Position numbers and translations under genes: made by a program. A stretch of DNA of 34,888 bases from CAG-390 sp051867815. GTDB lineage: Bacteria > Bacillota > Clostridia > Oscillospirales > CAG-272. Under the pieces are notes generated by a model. That model was not told the origin of the DNA, made no database searches, and was given only the letters and a program-made list of their open reading frames with translations. The DNA is taken from positions 1 to 34,888 of the forward strand of contig JBJDZD010000107.1 in assembly GCA_051867815.1 (NCBI GenBank). The letters are read 5' to 3'. Shown piece after piece: positions 1 through 7,513 of this stretch (its first letter is position 1; every line of letters starts with the position of its first letter).

Positions 1-187
1 GCAACCTCGTCGGCCTACTCCGTCCGGCCGCTCGGTTGCTTTGCGACTTCGTCGCCCGTCGAACGATATATAATTTCGTTCGGGTTACGGTGACTTTATA
101 ACATCAATTTCCATAGTCCGCTTTTCTTTTTGACACCGTCGGCGCAAAAAGAAAAGCTTGGCAAAAGAAAAACGCCATGGAGAATTT

Positions 188-310
188 CGCGCTCTGCGGA
201 GCGCGACTCAAGGCTCTGCCTTGAGAATCCGCAACCTTTTGAAAAAGGTTGACGAAAACTTTTCATCATTTGGTTTTTGCGCAGTCGGCGACTAAGGCTC
301 CGCGCCTTGG
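188..310. repeat. Cluster of four perfect or near-perfect hairpins
   Basis: Four hairpins follow one another: 188-205 (CGCGCTC/GAGCGCG, TGCG loop), 207-225 (CTCAAGGC/GCCTTGAG, TCT loop), 232-251 (CAACCTTT/AAAGGTTG, TGAA loop) and 292-310 (seven pairs, one a G-T). The first three are separated by only 1 and 6 bases. Short stems with tight loops in a row suggest a structured RNA or a composite interspersed repeat rather than a simple terminator. Confidence 0.55.
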
Positions 311-410
311 ATGGCGCCGCCTTCCCCAAAAGGCGGGCGAATACTTTTCATCATTTGGTTTTTGCGTTTGTCGGCATCGGGCGAGTACTTTTCGTAATTC
401 GGTTTGTGCG
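258..410. repeat. Three direct copies of a 24-base repeat
   Basis: Two copies, at 258-281 and 343-366, are identical over 24 bases and begin ACTTTTCATCATTTGG. A third, diverged copy lies at 387-410. The spacing is unequal (61 and 20 bases between copies), so it is not a CRISPR array. Confidence 0.6.
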
Positions 411-444
411 TCGTGCAAAACCCGAAAATCGCCCCAACTTTCTC

Positions 445-473
445 TTGATTTTTCAAGCAAAGTGTGGTATCAT
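445..473 (+). promoter_or_regulatory. Probable sigma-A promoter of the FAD oxidoreductase
   Basis: TTGATT (445-450) and TATCAT (468-473) are separated by 17 bases. Transcription would start near 480, just at the GAGGTGA ribosome site, giving a leader of about 10 bases. This placement rules against the upstream in-frame ATG at 464 as the start codon. Confidence 0.5.
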
Positions 474-490
474 ATAGTCGAGGTGATATT

Positions 491-1807
491 ATGCACAAAT
501 CGGTTTTTGATTTTGAGAACAACGGCGAAAAAATTCGCTATTCGCGCGCTCTCTCCGTGCGCGGCTCGTACGACGTCATCGTTGCCGGCGGCGGCGTGGC
601 TGGCGTCGGTGCCGCAATATCCGCGGCAAGACGGGGCGGCAGAGTTCTGCTGATTGAAAAATCCAATATCCTCGGCGGTCTCGGCACGCTGGGACTTATT
701 AATCTTTTCGTGCCAATGTGCAACGGGCGCGGCAAGCAGATCATCTTCGGCCTCGCCGAGGAGCTTCTGCGCGAGAGCGCGCTCTACGGCTTCAACACCA
801 TCGCAGACGAATGGAAGAACGGCGAACCGACCGAGCCGACCACCGTCCGCTACAAGCAATGGTTTTCGCCGTATATTTTCGCCCTGCAGCTCACCGAAAA
901 GCTCAAGAGCGCAGGCGTTGACATACTTTTTGACACCATCGCCACCGAGCCGGTGCTTGAGGGAGATAACTGCCGCGGTGTTCTGACCTATGGCAAGGGC
1001 GGCGCAGATTACTACACCTGCCGCATGCTCATCGACACCACGGGCGACGCCGACCTCCTCCGCGCATCGGGCGTTCCGACTGCCTCGCGCGGCAATTTCT
1101 TCACCTATCACGGCCGCATGGTCACTCTCGAGAGCTGTCGTGCCGCCGTCGAGAGCGGAAATATCAAAAAAGCATTCGTGCCCATTCGCGGCGGTTCGGT
1201 CAACCTTTTCGGCGACGGTCAACCGGAAGATATTCCGCTTTGGAACGGTCTTGACGGTGAGGACGGTTCCGATTATTTGGTCACAAATCAGCGCAAAATG
1301 CTTGAAAATATCAAAAACAAGGCAAAAAACGGTATAGATTACGAAATCGCTTCCCTGCCCGGAATGCCCCAGCTCCGCACGACCGCATGCATCCGCGGAG
1401 ACTATACCCTTCGCGTTGACGATTGCTACCGCCATTTTGAGGACTCCGTTTGCGCAATCAACGACTTCGAGCATCGCGACCACCTTTGGGAGGTTCCCTA
1501 CCGCACACTTTGCCGCAAGGACACGCCGAACATCATAACTGCAGGCCGCTCCGCCTCCGGTGAGGGCTATGTCTGGGATGTTCTCCGCGTCATTCCCCCG
1601 GCGATACTCACGGGTCAGGCGGCAGGTGAGGCTTGCATGCTCGCCATTGAAAAGGGCACGCGCATCTCTGACGTGCCGATACCCGAGCTTCAGAAGCGCC
1701 TCTGCGCCGCCAACGTAATGGTCCATTTCCCCGACGCTTACCTACCCGACGACCGAACCGTCGTCATCCACGGCAAAAACGCCGTCATAGACCCGGAACA
1801 CTTATAA
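491..1807 (+). CDS. FAD-dependent oxidoreductase (FAD_oxidored family)
   Basis: A 438-residue cytosolic flavoprotein. Near the N-terminus (residues 28-56) it has a dinucleotide-binding beta-alpha-beta unit with GGGVAG and a terminal glutamate, followed by a glycine-rich LGGLGTLG stretch typical of the FAD_oxidored (PF12831-type) family. A second FAD-contacting segment with AGRSASGEG lies near the C-terminus, ahead of a TGQAAGEA helix. Family members in Firmicutes often sit with carbohydrate catabolism genes, but the substrate is unknown. The ATG at 491 is chosen because GAGGTGA lies 4 bases upstream of it. It is a single-gene unit closed by a hairpin terminator shared with the convergent uridine kinase. 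A long antisense frame covers it and is taken as a codon-bias shadow. Confidence 0.8.
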   Translation: MHKSVFDFENNGEKIRYSRALSVRGSYDVIVAGGGVAGVGAAISAARRGGRVLLIEKSNILGGLGTLGLINLFVPMCNGRGKQIIFGLAEELLRESALYGFNTIADEWKNGEPTEPTTVRYKQWFSPYIFALQLTEKLKSAGVDILFDTIATEPVLEGDNCRGVLTYGKGGADYYTCRMLIDTTGDADLLRASGVPTASRGNFFTYHGRMVTLESCRAAVESGNIKKAFVPIRGGSVNLFGDGQPEDIPLWNGLDGEDGSDYLVTNQRKMLENIKNKAKNGIDYEIASLPGMPQLRTTACIRGDYTLRVDDCYRHFEDSVCAINDFEHRDHLWEVPYRTLCRKDTPNIITAGRSASGEGYVWDVLRVIPPAILTGQAAGEACMLAIEKGTRISDVPIPELQKRLCAANVMVHFPDAYLPDDRTVVIHGKNAVIDPEHL

Positions 1808-1845
1808 AGCTTGTGTATTTTCCCCAAGACCAAGCCAAACAAAGT

Positions 1846-1875
1846 CAAAACGCCCCTCAGAAGAAGGGCGTTTTG
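1846..1875. terminator. Bidirectional rho-independent terminator
   Basis: CAAAACGCCC (1846-1855) pairs perfectly with GGGCGTTTTG (1866-1875) around a 10-base loop, followed by TTTAT on the + strand. It lies between the convergent oxidoreductase (+) and uridine kinase (-) and can serve both. Confidence 0.85.
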
Positions 1876-1889
1876 TTTATGTATTTGCA

Positions 1890-2519
1890 TCAAAAGTAAT
1901 TAATATGCCTTGCTATCCTGTCGATTATCATATCGAGCGCGACGGCGTTGTGGCCGCCCTCGGGAACTATGATGTCTGCGTTTTTCTTTGACGGCTCAAC
2001 GTACATCTCGTGCATCGGCTTTACCGTGGTAATATACTGCGCGATGACGGATTCAAGCGAGCGGCCGCGCTCGTTTACGTCCCTGACTATACGGCGCAAA
2101 ATGCGCACGTCGGCATCCGTATCGACGAAGATCTTGATATCCATTTGCTCAAGCAGCATCGGCTCGGCAAATATCAGAATGCCCTCCAAAATGATCACCT
2201 TGCGCGGCTCTACGCGGTGCGTTGCCGCGGCGCGATTGTGCTGTGTGTAGTCGTAGGTCGGGCACTCTACCGAAAGACCGCGGCGCAGCTCCTCCAAGTG
2301 CCTCACAAGCAACTCCGTCTCAAAAGCCTCCGGCGCGTCGTAATTCTGGCGCTCGCGCTCCTCAAAGGGCATCTCGTCGTGCCTTTTGTAGTACCAGTCG
2401 TGGCAGATGACCGCCGCATCATCCGCGAAATAGTCCGCTATCCGCTCCGTAAGCGTCGTTTTTCCGCTTCCCGTGCCGCCTGCGATACCGATGATAAGTG
2501 TGTTTTTACCGTCCGTCAC
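1890..2519 (-). CDS. udk: Uridine kinase
   Basis: A 209-residue cytosolic enzyme that phosphorylates uridine/cytidine to UMP/CMP with ATP or GTP in pyrimidine salvage. The P-loop GGTGSGKT is at residues 14-21. It is followed by CHDWYYK, which carries the Asp and paired tyrosines of the nucleoside-binding site, and by the CPTYDYTQH motif; the length is typical of the family. The start is a GTG at 2519 with GGAGG about 9 bases upstream; an ATG just before it is in another frame and runs straight into a stop. It appears monocistronic, with its own promoter at 2565-2593 and a terminator shared with the convergent oxidoreductase. Confidence 0.92.
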   Translation of the reverse strand: MTDGKNTLIIGIAGGTGSGKTTLTERIADYFADDAAVICHDWYYKRHDEMPFEERERQNYDAPEAFETELLVRHLEELRRGLSVECPTYDYTQHNRAAATHRVEPRKVIILEGILIFAEPMLLEQMDIKIFVDTDADVRILRRIVRDVNERGRSLESVIAQYITTVKPMHEMYVEPSKKNADIIVPEGGHNAVALDMIIDRIARHINYF

Positions 2520-2564
2520 TTCATTTTACCTCCCGGGCCTTGCGAGCCTCGCCGTTCATATTAT

Positions 2565-2593
2565 ATTTTATCACAAAGCAACGGCGATTGCAA
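2565..2593 (-). promoter_or_regulatory. Probable udk promoter
   Basis: On the minus strand TTGCAA (2593-2588), 17 bases, then TAAAAT (2570-2565), preceded by TGA, which gives an extended -10 element. It is back-to-back with the + strand promoter at 2632-2660. Confidence 0.5.
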
Positions 2594-2631
2594 CCGATTT
2601 TGCAAAAAACTCCCACAATAATGCCGCGGAG

Positions 2632-2660
2632 TTGACTTTTTCTCCGTTATTTGGTATAAT
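2632..2660 (+). promoter_or_regulatory. Strong sigma-A promoter
   Basis: TTGACT (2632-2637), 17 bases, TATAAT (2655-2660): eleven of twelve consensus positions. It reads into the 30-residue lipoprotein frame that begins at 2691, with an expected transcript start near 2667. Confidence 0.75.
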
Positions 2661-2690
2661 TAATGTAAGAAAAAGCAAAGGATGGATACC

Positions 2691-2783
2691 GTGAAAAGAT
2701 TTTCGGCTTTAATCACAACGACAATCCTCGCGCTCCTGCTTGCGAGCTGCGGCGTGCAAGCTCCGCCGACGGGCGGCGAATAA
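2691..2783 (+). CDS. Micro-lipoprotein or truncated lipoprotein (30 residues)
   Basis: The frame starts at GTG 2691 with AAAGGATG about 7-10 bases upstream; an in-frame ATG at 2682 is the alternative. It encodes a lysine/arginine N-terminus, a hydrophobic run, and a lipobox LLASC with the cysteine at residue 20, then only ten more residues (rich in P, T and G) before TAA. Everything needed for lipoprotein export is present but there is almost no mature protein. It could be a true micro-lipoprotein, or the 5' stub of a substrate-binding or penicillin-binding-like lipoprotein whose body was deleted when the capEFG operon end was placed here. The strong promoter is intact. No downstream continuation in another frame was recognised. 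Confidence 0.5.
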   Translation: MKRFSALITTTILALLLASCGVQAPPTGGE

Positions 2784-2820
2784 GTCCGCCATCGGGAAAC
2801 ACCCACCGCAACCTGTGCAA

Positions 2821-2896
2821 AAATACCGCATGCTCATGAGCATGCGGTTGCTCGTTCATGAGCATGCGGTTGCTCATTTAAGAGTATGCGGTATTT
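2821..2896 (-). terminator. Large stem with nested repeat; terminator of capEFG
   Basis: On the minus strand AAATACCGCATACTC (2896-2882) pairs, with one mismatch, with GAGCATGCGGTATTT (2835-2821), and the T-run continues. Within the loop, the + strand segment TCATGAGCATGCGGTTGCTC occurs twice (2834-2853 and 2856-2875), so alternative GCATGC-based pairings are possible. It starts just beyond the capG stop codon, so it is the likely end of the capEFG transcript. Confidence 0.6.
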
Positions 2897-2901
2897 CCGT
2901 A

Positions 2902-4086
2902 TCAATACTTTCTCCAGACCATTTTGTCAACGACACCGGTGTAGGATTGAATGATCTTGACTACCTTGGTGGAAACGTTTTCCTCAATATAGTCGGGAAC
3001 GGGAATGCCGTGATCCGCGTTGTCGTTCATATCGACCGCCGTCTGTACCGCCTGCAAAAGGCCGTTCTCGTCAATACCGGCAAGGACGAAGCACGCCTTG
3101 TCAAGAGCTTCGGGACGCTCCGTACTCGTTCGGATGCAAACCGCCGGGAACGGGTGACCGACACTCGTAAAGAAAGAGCTTTCTTCGGGGAGCGTGCCAC
3201 TGTCCGAAACTACGGCGTAAGCATTCATCTGCAGCTTGTTGTAGTCGTGGAAGCCGAGGGGTTCGTGGCGAATGACTCTCGGGTCGAGCACAAAACCGCT
3301 CTTTTCAAGACGATTTCTGCTTCTCGGATGGCAAGAGTAAAGGATGGGCATATCGTACTTCTCGGCAAGCTTATTGATTGCCGTGAAAAGGCTTGTGAAA
3401 TTCTTTTCCGTGTCGATGTTCTCCTCTCTGTGAGCCGAAAGGAGGATATACTTCTTCGGCTCAAGTCCGAGGCGGTCAAGCACGTCGCTTGCCTCAATAT
3501 CGGCAAGATTTGCATGCAGAACCTCTGCCATGGGAGAGCCGGTCACATAAGTGCGTTCCTTGGGCAGACCGCACTCGTGGAGATAGCGGCGAGCATGCTC
3601 GGAATATGCAAGGTTGACATCGGAAATGATGTCAACAATACGGCGGTTCGTTTCCTCGGGCAGGCACTCGTCCTTGCAACGGTTTCCGGCCTCCATGTGG
3701 AAGATCGGAATATGCAGGCGTTTTGCCGCAATAGCCGACAGGCAGGAGTTCGTATCGCCGAGAATGAGAAGCGCATCGGGTCTGATTTGATTCATCAGCT
3801 TGTAGGAGCAGTTGATGATGTTGCCGACGGTCGCGCCGAGGTCGTCACCGACCGCGTTCATATATACCTCCGGGTCCGCAAGCTTCAGATCCTTGAAAAA
3901 AACGCCGTTCAGGTTATAGTCGTAATTCTGCCCCGTGTGGGCAAGGACGGTGTCAAAATACCTGCGGCATTTATTGATAACAGCCGAAAGACGAATGATC
4001 TCCGGGCGCGTGCCGACGATGATGAGCAGCTTTAATTTGCCGTTGTTCTTGAATTTAACGTCCGAGTAATCAAGTTTGATATCCAT
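2902..4086 (-). CDS. capG: UDP-GlcNAc 2-epimerase family, CapG/WbjD type
   Basis: A 394-residue cytosolic enzyme of the non-hydrolysing UDP-N-acetylglucosamine 2-epimerase fold. Motifs seen are VGTRPEIIRL near the N-terminus, HTGQNYDY, LGDTNSCLSA, FHMEAGNRC, EETNRRIVD, SAHREENID and SDSGTLPEE. The wording of these motifs is closer to staphylococcal CapG than to MnaA. In that pathway CapG performs the last C2 epimerisation, giving UDP-N-acetyl-L-fucosamine. The ATG overlaps the capF stop by one base (TAATG), which indicates translational coupling. It is the third and last gene of the operon. Confidence 0.88.
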   Translation of the reverse strand: MDIKLDYSDVKFKNNGKLKLLIIVGTRPEIIRLSAVINKCRRYFDTVLAHTGQNYDYNLNGVFFKDLKLADPEVYMNAVGDDLGATVGNIINCSYKLMNQIRPDALLILGDTNSCLSAIAAKRLHIPIFHMEAGNRCKDECLPEETNRRIVDIISDVNLAYSEHARRYLHECGLPKERTYVTGSPMAEVLHANLADIEASDVLDRLGLEPKKYILLSAHREENIDTEKNFTSLFTAINKLAEKYDMPILYSCHPRSRNRLEKSGFVLDPRVIRHEPLGFHDYNKLQMNAYAVVSDSGTLPEESSFFTSVGHPFPAVCIRTSTERPEALDKACFVLAGIDENGLLQAVQTAVDMNDNADHGIPVPDYIEENVSTKVVKIIQSYTGVVDKMVWRKY

Positions 4087-5285
4087 TATTCCACCGCCTC
4101 AAAGTATGTATCGGGATGCCGGGGATCGAACTGCTCGTTCGCCCACATCAGCGTTACAAGATCTTCCGTTTCGCTGAGATTTATGATACTGTGCGTGTAG
4201 CCGGGAAGCATGTGCACCGCCTCGATCTTATCACCGCTGACCTCAAAATTCAGCACCTCGTCCGTGCCGATCTTTCTCTGCCGGATCAAGCCTCGTCCGC
4301 TGACGACGATGAAGAGTTCCCATTTGGTATGGTGCCAATGCCGGCCCTTTGTGATGCCCGGCTTTGAAATATTAACGCTGAACTGTCCGCATTTTTCGGT
4401 TTTAAGCAGCTCTGTAAAGCTGCCCCTATCGTCGCAGTTCATTTTCAAGGGAAACGCCGCCTTTTGTTTTGGCAGATAGGAAAGATAGGTGCTGTACAGC
4501 TTCTTTGCAAAGCTGCCCTCGGGAATTTCCGGCATGAGTAGCGTACTTGTTTGCGCTTTGAAGCCGTCAAGTAAATCAACAATTTCGCCGAGCGTGACCT
4601 TGTGCGTTGTCGGTGCGGCGCAATATTTGCCGTCCTCGCGCAGAACGGTTTCAATGCCGTCAAATTCGCAATGATGCTCCCTGCCCTCAAGTGCATCAAG
4701 CATTTCGGTCACGAGGTCGTCGATGTAGAGCAATTCGAGCAGTACCGCTCTGTTGCTGACCCGGATCGGCAAATCGTTGGCAATATTGTTGCAGAATGTG
4801 GCAACGGCGGAATTGTAATTCGGCCTGCACCATTTACCGAAGAGATTCGGGAAGCGATAAACCAGTACCCTTGCGCCGGTCTGCGCGCCGTAAGCAAAGA
4901 CAAGCTCCTCGCCTTCCTTTTTGCTTCTGCCGTAATCGCCGTCGTAGCGACCGATGCAGGTGGCTTGAATTGAGGATGAGAGCATCACGGGACAGGTGTT
5001 TCCGTGCTTTTTGAGCGTATCGAGGAGCGTGCTTACAAAGCCGAAATTGCCCTGCATAAAGTCTTCCGCATTTTGCGGACGGTTCACTCCTGCAAGATTG
5101 AACACGAAGTCGCACTCCCTGCAGTATTCGTCAAGGAGCGCCGCATCGGTGTCGACGTCGTATTCAAAAACCTCGTCGATTTTAAGACTCGGACGCGTCC
5201 CGTCCTTTCCGTCTTTGATATTTTTCAGGCTCGCACAAAGATTTCTGCCGACGAAGCCATTTGATCCGGTTACGAGGACTTTCAT
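4086..5285 (-). CDS. capF: CapF: SDR reductase with C-terminal cupin
   Basis: A 399-residue bifunctional protein. The N-terminal Rossmann part has GSNGFVG and the YGRSK (YxxxK) active site. The last 110 or so residues form a cupin with GRHWHHTKWELF, giving the histidines and glutamate expected for its metal. This architecture is that of CapF/WbjC, which epimerises at C3 through the cupin and reduces the 4-keto group with NADPH in the SDR domain on the route to UDP-L-FucNAc. The start is placed at 5285 (GGAG six bases upstream) rather than at the upstream ATG at 5297, which has no ribosome site. It follows capE after a 140-base gap that carries a possible internal promoter. Confidence 0.88.
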   Translation of the reverse strand: MKVLVTGSNGFVGRNLCASLKNIKDGKDGTRPSLKIDEVFEYDVDTDAALLDEYCRECDFVFNLAGVNRPQNAEDFMQGNFGFVSTLLDTLKKHGNTCPVMLSSSIQATCIGRYDGDYGRSKKEGEELVFAYGAQTGARVLVYRFPNLFGKWCRPNYNSAVATFCNNIANDLPIRVSNRAVLLELLYIDDLVTEMLDALEGREHHCEFDGIETVLREDGKYCAAPTTHKVTLGEIVDLLDGFKAQTSTLLMPEIPEGSFAKKLYSTYLSYLPKQKAAFPLKMNCDDRGSFTELLKTEKCGQFSVNISKPGITKGRHWHHTKWELFIVVSGRGLIRQRKIGTDEVLNFEVSGDKIEAVHMLPGYTHSIINLSETEDLVTLMWANEQFDPRHPDTYFEAVE

Positions 5286-5328
5286 ATTGATCTCCATGCC
5301 GCCGCAGGCGGCTCAAATGAATTTAATA

Positions 5329-5356
5329 ATTATAATTGCCCGTATTTACAAAGCAA
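5329..5356 (-). promoter_or_regulatory. Possible internal promoter before capF
   Basis: Minus strand TTGCTT (5356-5351), 16 bases, TATAAT (5334-5329). A hairpin GCCGCC-GCA-GGCGGC (5298-5312) follows in the leader. It would allow capFG expression apart from capE. Confidence 0.35.
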
Positions 5357-5425
5357 ATCAAAATGGGTTATCATTCCGAGAGCAATCCGGGCGTGAAACG
5401 GATTTGCAAAAGCTTTATTTTCACG

Positions 5426-6463
5426 CTATTTAGACTCTGCAAGCCGCTCTTGGACGTAAGCAAGGGAAGCTATCTTAGCCTTCGTCTGCTCGACGGTCAG
5501 AAGCTCCGCGTTGTTGGAGTTGAACTCGGTAAGAGTGTTGCGTTCGGTGTCGCCCTTGCTGAAATACTTGTCGTAGTTGAGGCCGCGCTTATCGCAGGGA
5601 ATACGGTAGAAGTTGCCCATATCAATCGCATGGGCACATTCCTCATTGGTGAGCAGGGTCTCATACATTTTCTCGCCGTGACGGATGCCGATGACCTTAA
5701 TATTATCCTTGTTTCCGCCGAACAGTTCGCAGACCGCTTCCGCCTGGGTTTGAATGGTGCAGGCAGGCGCTTTCTGAACGAGAATGTCGCCGGGTTCGCC
5801 ATGCTCAAACGCGAACAGAACGAGGTCAACTGCTTCGTCAAGTGACATGATGAACCGCGTCATCGTCGGCTCGGTGATTGTGATGGGAGCGCCGGCTCTG
5901 ATCTGGTCTATCCAAAGCGGAATGACCGAGCCGCGCGAACACATAACGTTGCCATAACGAGTGCAACATATTTTCGTTGTCGAGGTCGTCCGCGCCTTCG
6001 CCACGACGACCTTTTCCATCATCGCCTTGGACGTGCCCATGGCGTTGACGGGGTATGCGGCCTTGTCCGTTGAAAGGCAGACGACGTTCTTTACGCCTGC
6101 TTCGATAGCAGCAGTCAGTACGTTATCCGTTCCCAAAACATTGGTTTTTACCGCTTCAATCGGAAAGAACTCACAGGACGGCACCTGCTTGAGAGCCGCC
6201 GCGTGGAATATGTAGTCAACGCCGTGCATCGCGTTCTTGACCGATGCGAGGTCGCGAACGTCACCGATGTAAAAGCTTATCTTTTCCGCCGCCTCGGGCA
6301 TCTTCGCCTGGAATTCGTGGCGCATATCGTCCTGCTTCTTCTCGTCACGCGAGAAAACGCGGATCTCGCCGATATCCGTCCTCAAAAAGCGGTTGAGCAC
6401 CGCATTGCCGAACGATCCGGTACCGCCGGTGATAAGCAGGGTTTTGTTGGTGAATAAAGACAT
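5426..6463 (-). CDS. capE: CapE: UDP-GlcNAc 4,6-dehydratase/5-epimerase
   Basis: A 345-residue extended SDR of the inverting UDP-GlcNAc 4,6-dehydratase type. Residues 12-20 hold GGTGSFG. The active-site segment reads STDKAAYPVNAMGTSK: the usual YxxxK tyrosine is replaced by methionine (MGTSK), as described for the CapE/FlaA1 group, so this is a family trait and not damage. It catalyses the first step from UDP-GlcNAc toward UDP-L-FucNAc. The start at 6463 has GGAGG ten bases upstream. It is the first gene of capEFG, driven by the perfect promoter at 6563-6591 through a hairpin-bearing leader of about 93 bases. Confidence 0.9.
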   Translation of the reverse strand: MSLFTNKTLLITGGTGSFGNAVLNRFLRTDIGEIRVFSRDEKKQDDMRHEFQAKMPEAAEKISFYIGDVRDLASVKNAMHGVDYIFHAAALKQVPSCEFFPIEAVKTNVLGTDNVLTAAIEAGVKNVVCLSTDKAAYPVNAMGTSKAMMEKVVVAKARTTSTTKICCTRYGNVMCSRGSVIPLWIDQIRAGAPITITEPTMTRFIMSLDEAVDLVLFAFEHGEPGDILVQKAPACTIQTQAEAVCELFGGNKDNIKVIGIRHGEKMYETLLTNEECAHAIDMGNFYRIPCDKRGLNYDKYFSKGDTERNTLTEFNSNNAELLTVEQTKAKIASLAYVQERLAESK

Positions 6464-6499
6464 TATTTATCGTCCTCCGATCTGTTTTCCAAACAATAC

Positions 6500-6541
6500 G
6501 GATGTCGGGGAGCATCGGTTCCCTTGCGGCTACCCATATCC
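6500..6541 (-). promoter_or_regulatory. Hairpin in the capE leader
   Basis: On the minus strand the 13-base arm 6541-6529 (GGATATGGGTAGC) pairs with 6513-6500 (GCTCCCCGACATCC) through eleven base pairs, two mismatches and a bulge. The 15-base loop is purine-rich. It lies between the predicted transcript start (about 6556) and the ribosome site (6478-6474). It matches no riboswitch class that I recognise. Confidence 0.4.
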
Positions 6542-6562
6542 ATGACATAATTGTACATAATA

Positions 6563-6591
6563 ATTATACAGCAAATCAATCGAATTGTCAA
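6563..6591 (-). promoter_or_regulatory. Perfect-consensus sigma-A promoter of capEFG
   Basis: Minus strand TTGACA (6591-6586), exactly 17 bases, TATAAT (6568-6563), followed by an AT-rich start region. All twelve positions match consensus, as in the promoter of the large polysaccharide operon at 28894-28922. Confidence 0.8.
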
Positions 6592-6678
6592 TAAATTTCA
6601 TCGTTTCTTTTACTATTTTATCGACAAGCCCGTTCGCCGCGAAGCGATTTGTTTTGACCGGAGTCGAATTACAACGCA

Positions 6679-6707
6679 AACCCCGACAGCTTTCGTTGTC
6701 GGGGGTT
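6679..6707 (-). terminator. Terminator of the glycosidase/MBL operon
   Basis: A stem of AACCCCGACA with TGTCGGGGGTT around a loop of about 8 bases lies 13 bases beyond the stop codon of the MBL-fold gene. On the minus strand it is followed by a short T-rich run. It insulates the capE promoter from upstream transcription. Confidence 0.7.
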
Positions 6708-6720
6708 GAACGTCGCGTAT

Positions 6721-7473
6721 TCATTCTTTTTCTTTGGCGATAATATCCTCAACTCGGCGCAGGCAGAATTCCAGAAAACTCGTCCACAGCGTGCCGTCGA
6801 TGAATTTATTCTCGCCGCCGGCTCTGAGTATCTCGCCGAACTCCTCGGTGTTGTTGTTCCAGACGTGGTTGCCGATGAATACGTCAACCTTTTCTTTTCT
6901 CAGCCTGTGTATTGAGTTGACATACGCCTCCCGGCAATTCTCGAAGTCGAATTTTCCGCGTTCCATAGTGTTTGCGCCGGCGCCGCCGAACATTCCGACC
7001 CGATATTTTTTACCGTTCTCCTCGGTTTCAAAGAAGAAGGAGATCGTTCCCTCGGTATGTCCGGGGGTTTCCATAAACTCTATTTCGGTGTTGCCGAGCC
7101 GAAGGGTGTCGCCGTCCTTTATAACGGTGTCGGCTTCAAAATATTTCCGCGCCTTTAGCTTATCCTTGACGCCGATGAGGGTCTTTGCTCCGCAGAGACG
7201 GGCAAGCGCAGCGGTTGCCTCGGTATGGTCCTTGTGCCAGTGGGTGTTGACTATGTATTTGATGTTCATGGGATCAAATCCGAGCCTGTGGATGCCGTCG
7301 ATGACGAGATGCAGGGTACTCATATAGCCGGGATCGATGAGAATGAGACCGTCCCCCGTATCGATAATGTGCGTTGACGCCGGGAAGCAACCGACAAAAT
7401 ACACATTTCCGACGATCTTGAACGGCTCGATTCGGCCTTCCCACAGATTTGCAAAAGTTTTTCTTGTAAACAT
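6721..7473 (-). CDS. MBL-fold metallo-hydrolase
   Basis: A 250-residue metallo-beta-lactamase-fold protein. The zinc-binding motif HWHKDH (HxHxDH) is present, with a metal-bridging aspartate candidate upstream in LILIDPG, a later histidine in ETPGHTEGT, and GNHVWNN near the end that may supply the last histidine. It has no signal peptide and is probably a cytosolic hydrolase; the substrate cannot be told from the motifs (glyoxalase II-like, lactonase-like and phosphodiesterase-like members share them). The start at 7473 has AGGCGGTGA six bases upstream; the open frame extends further upstream but only inside the previous gene. It lies 40 bases after the glycosidase-like gene, so the two are likely co-transcribed. 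Confidence 0.8.
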   Translation of the reverse strand: MFTRKTFANLWEGRIEPFKIVGNVYFVGCFPASTHIIDTGDGLILIDPGYMSTLHLVIDGIHRLGFDPMNIKYIVNTHWHKDHTEATAALARLCGAKTLIGVKDKLKARKYFEADTVIKDGDTLRLGNTEIEFMETPGHTEGTISFFFETEENGKKYRVGMFGGAGANTMERGKFDFENCREAYVNSIHRLRKEKVDVFIGNHVWNNNTEEFGEILRAGGENKFIDGTLWTSFLEFCLRRVEDIIAKEKE

Positions 7474-7513
7474 GATATCACCGCCTGTTAAATTGTGATT
7501 TCGTACTATTGGC

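Larger units (their letters stand above)
1..463. other. Gene-free region with hairpins and short direct repeats
   Basis: No coding frame here has a convincing start, ribosome site or protein-like composition. Near the left end there are small hairpins, such as GCGAC-TTC-GTCGC at 42-54 and CGAACGA/TCGTTCG at about 59-83. Between 188 and 310 lie four further hairpins, and 258-410 holds three copies of a 24-base repeat; both are listed separately. The composition resembles intergenic repeat elements seen in Oscillospiraceae-type genomes (inference). The promoter of the following oxidoreductase lies at its right edge. Confidence 0.6.

Noticed and set aside
258..410. CRISPR-like array
   Set aside because: Only three copies, one diverged, with unequal spacers and no cas genes.
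470..1726. 418-codon open frame on the minus strand
   Set aside because: Antisense shadow of the FAD oxidoreductase; composition rich in A, V and R without motifs.
2740..4035. 431-codon open frame on the + strand
   Set aside because: It lies antisense to capG, whose motifs are certain. Its frame is a by-product of GC-rich codon use, and it has no ribosome site or recognisable domain.
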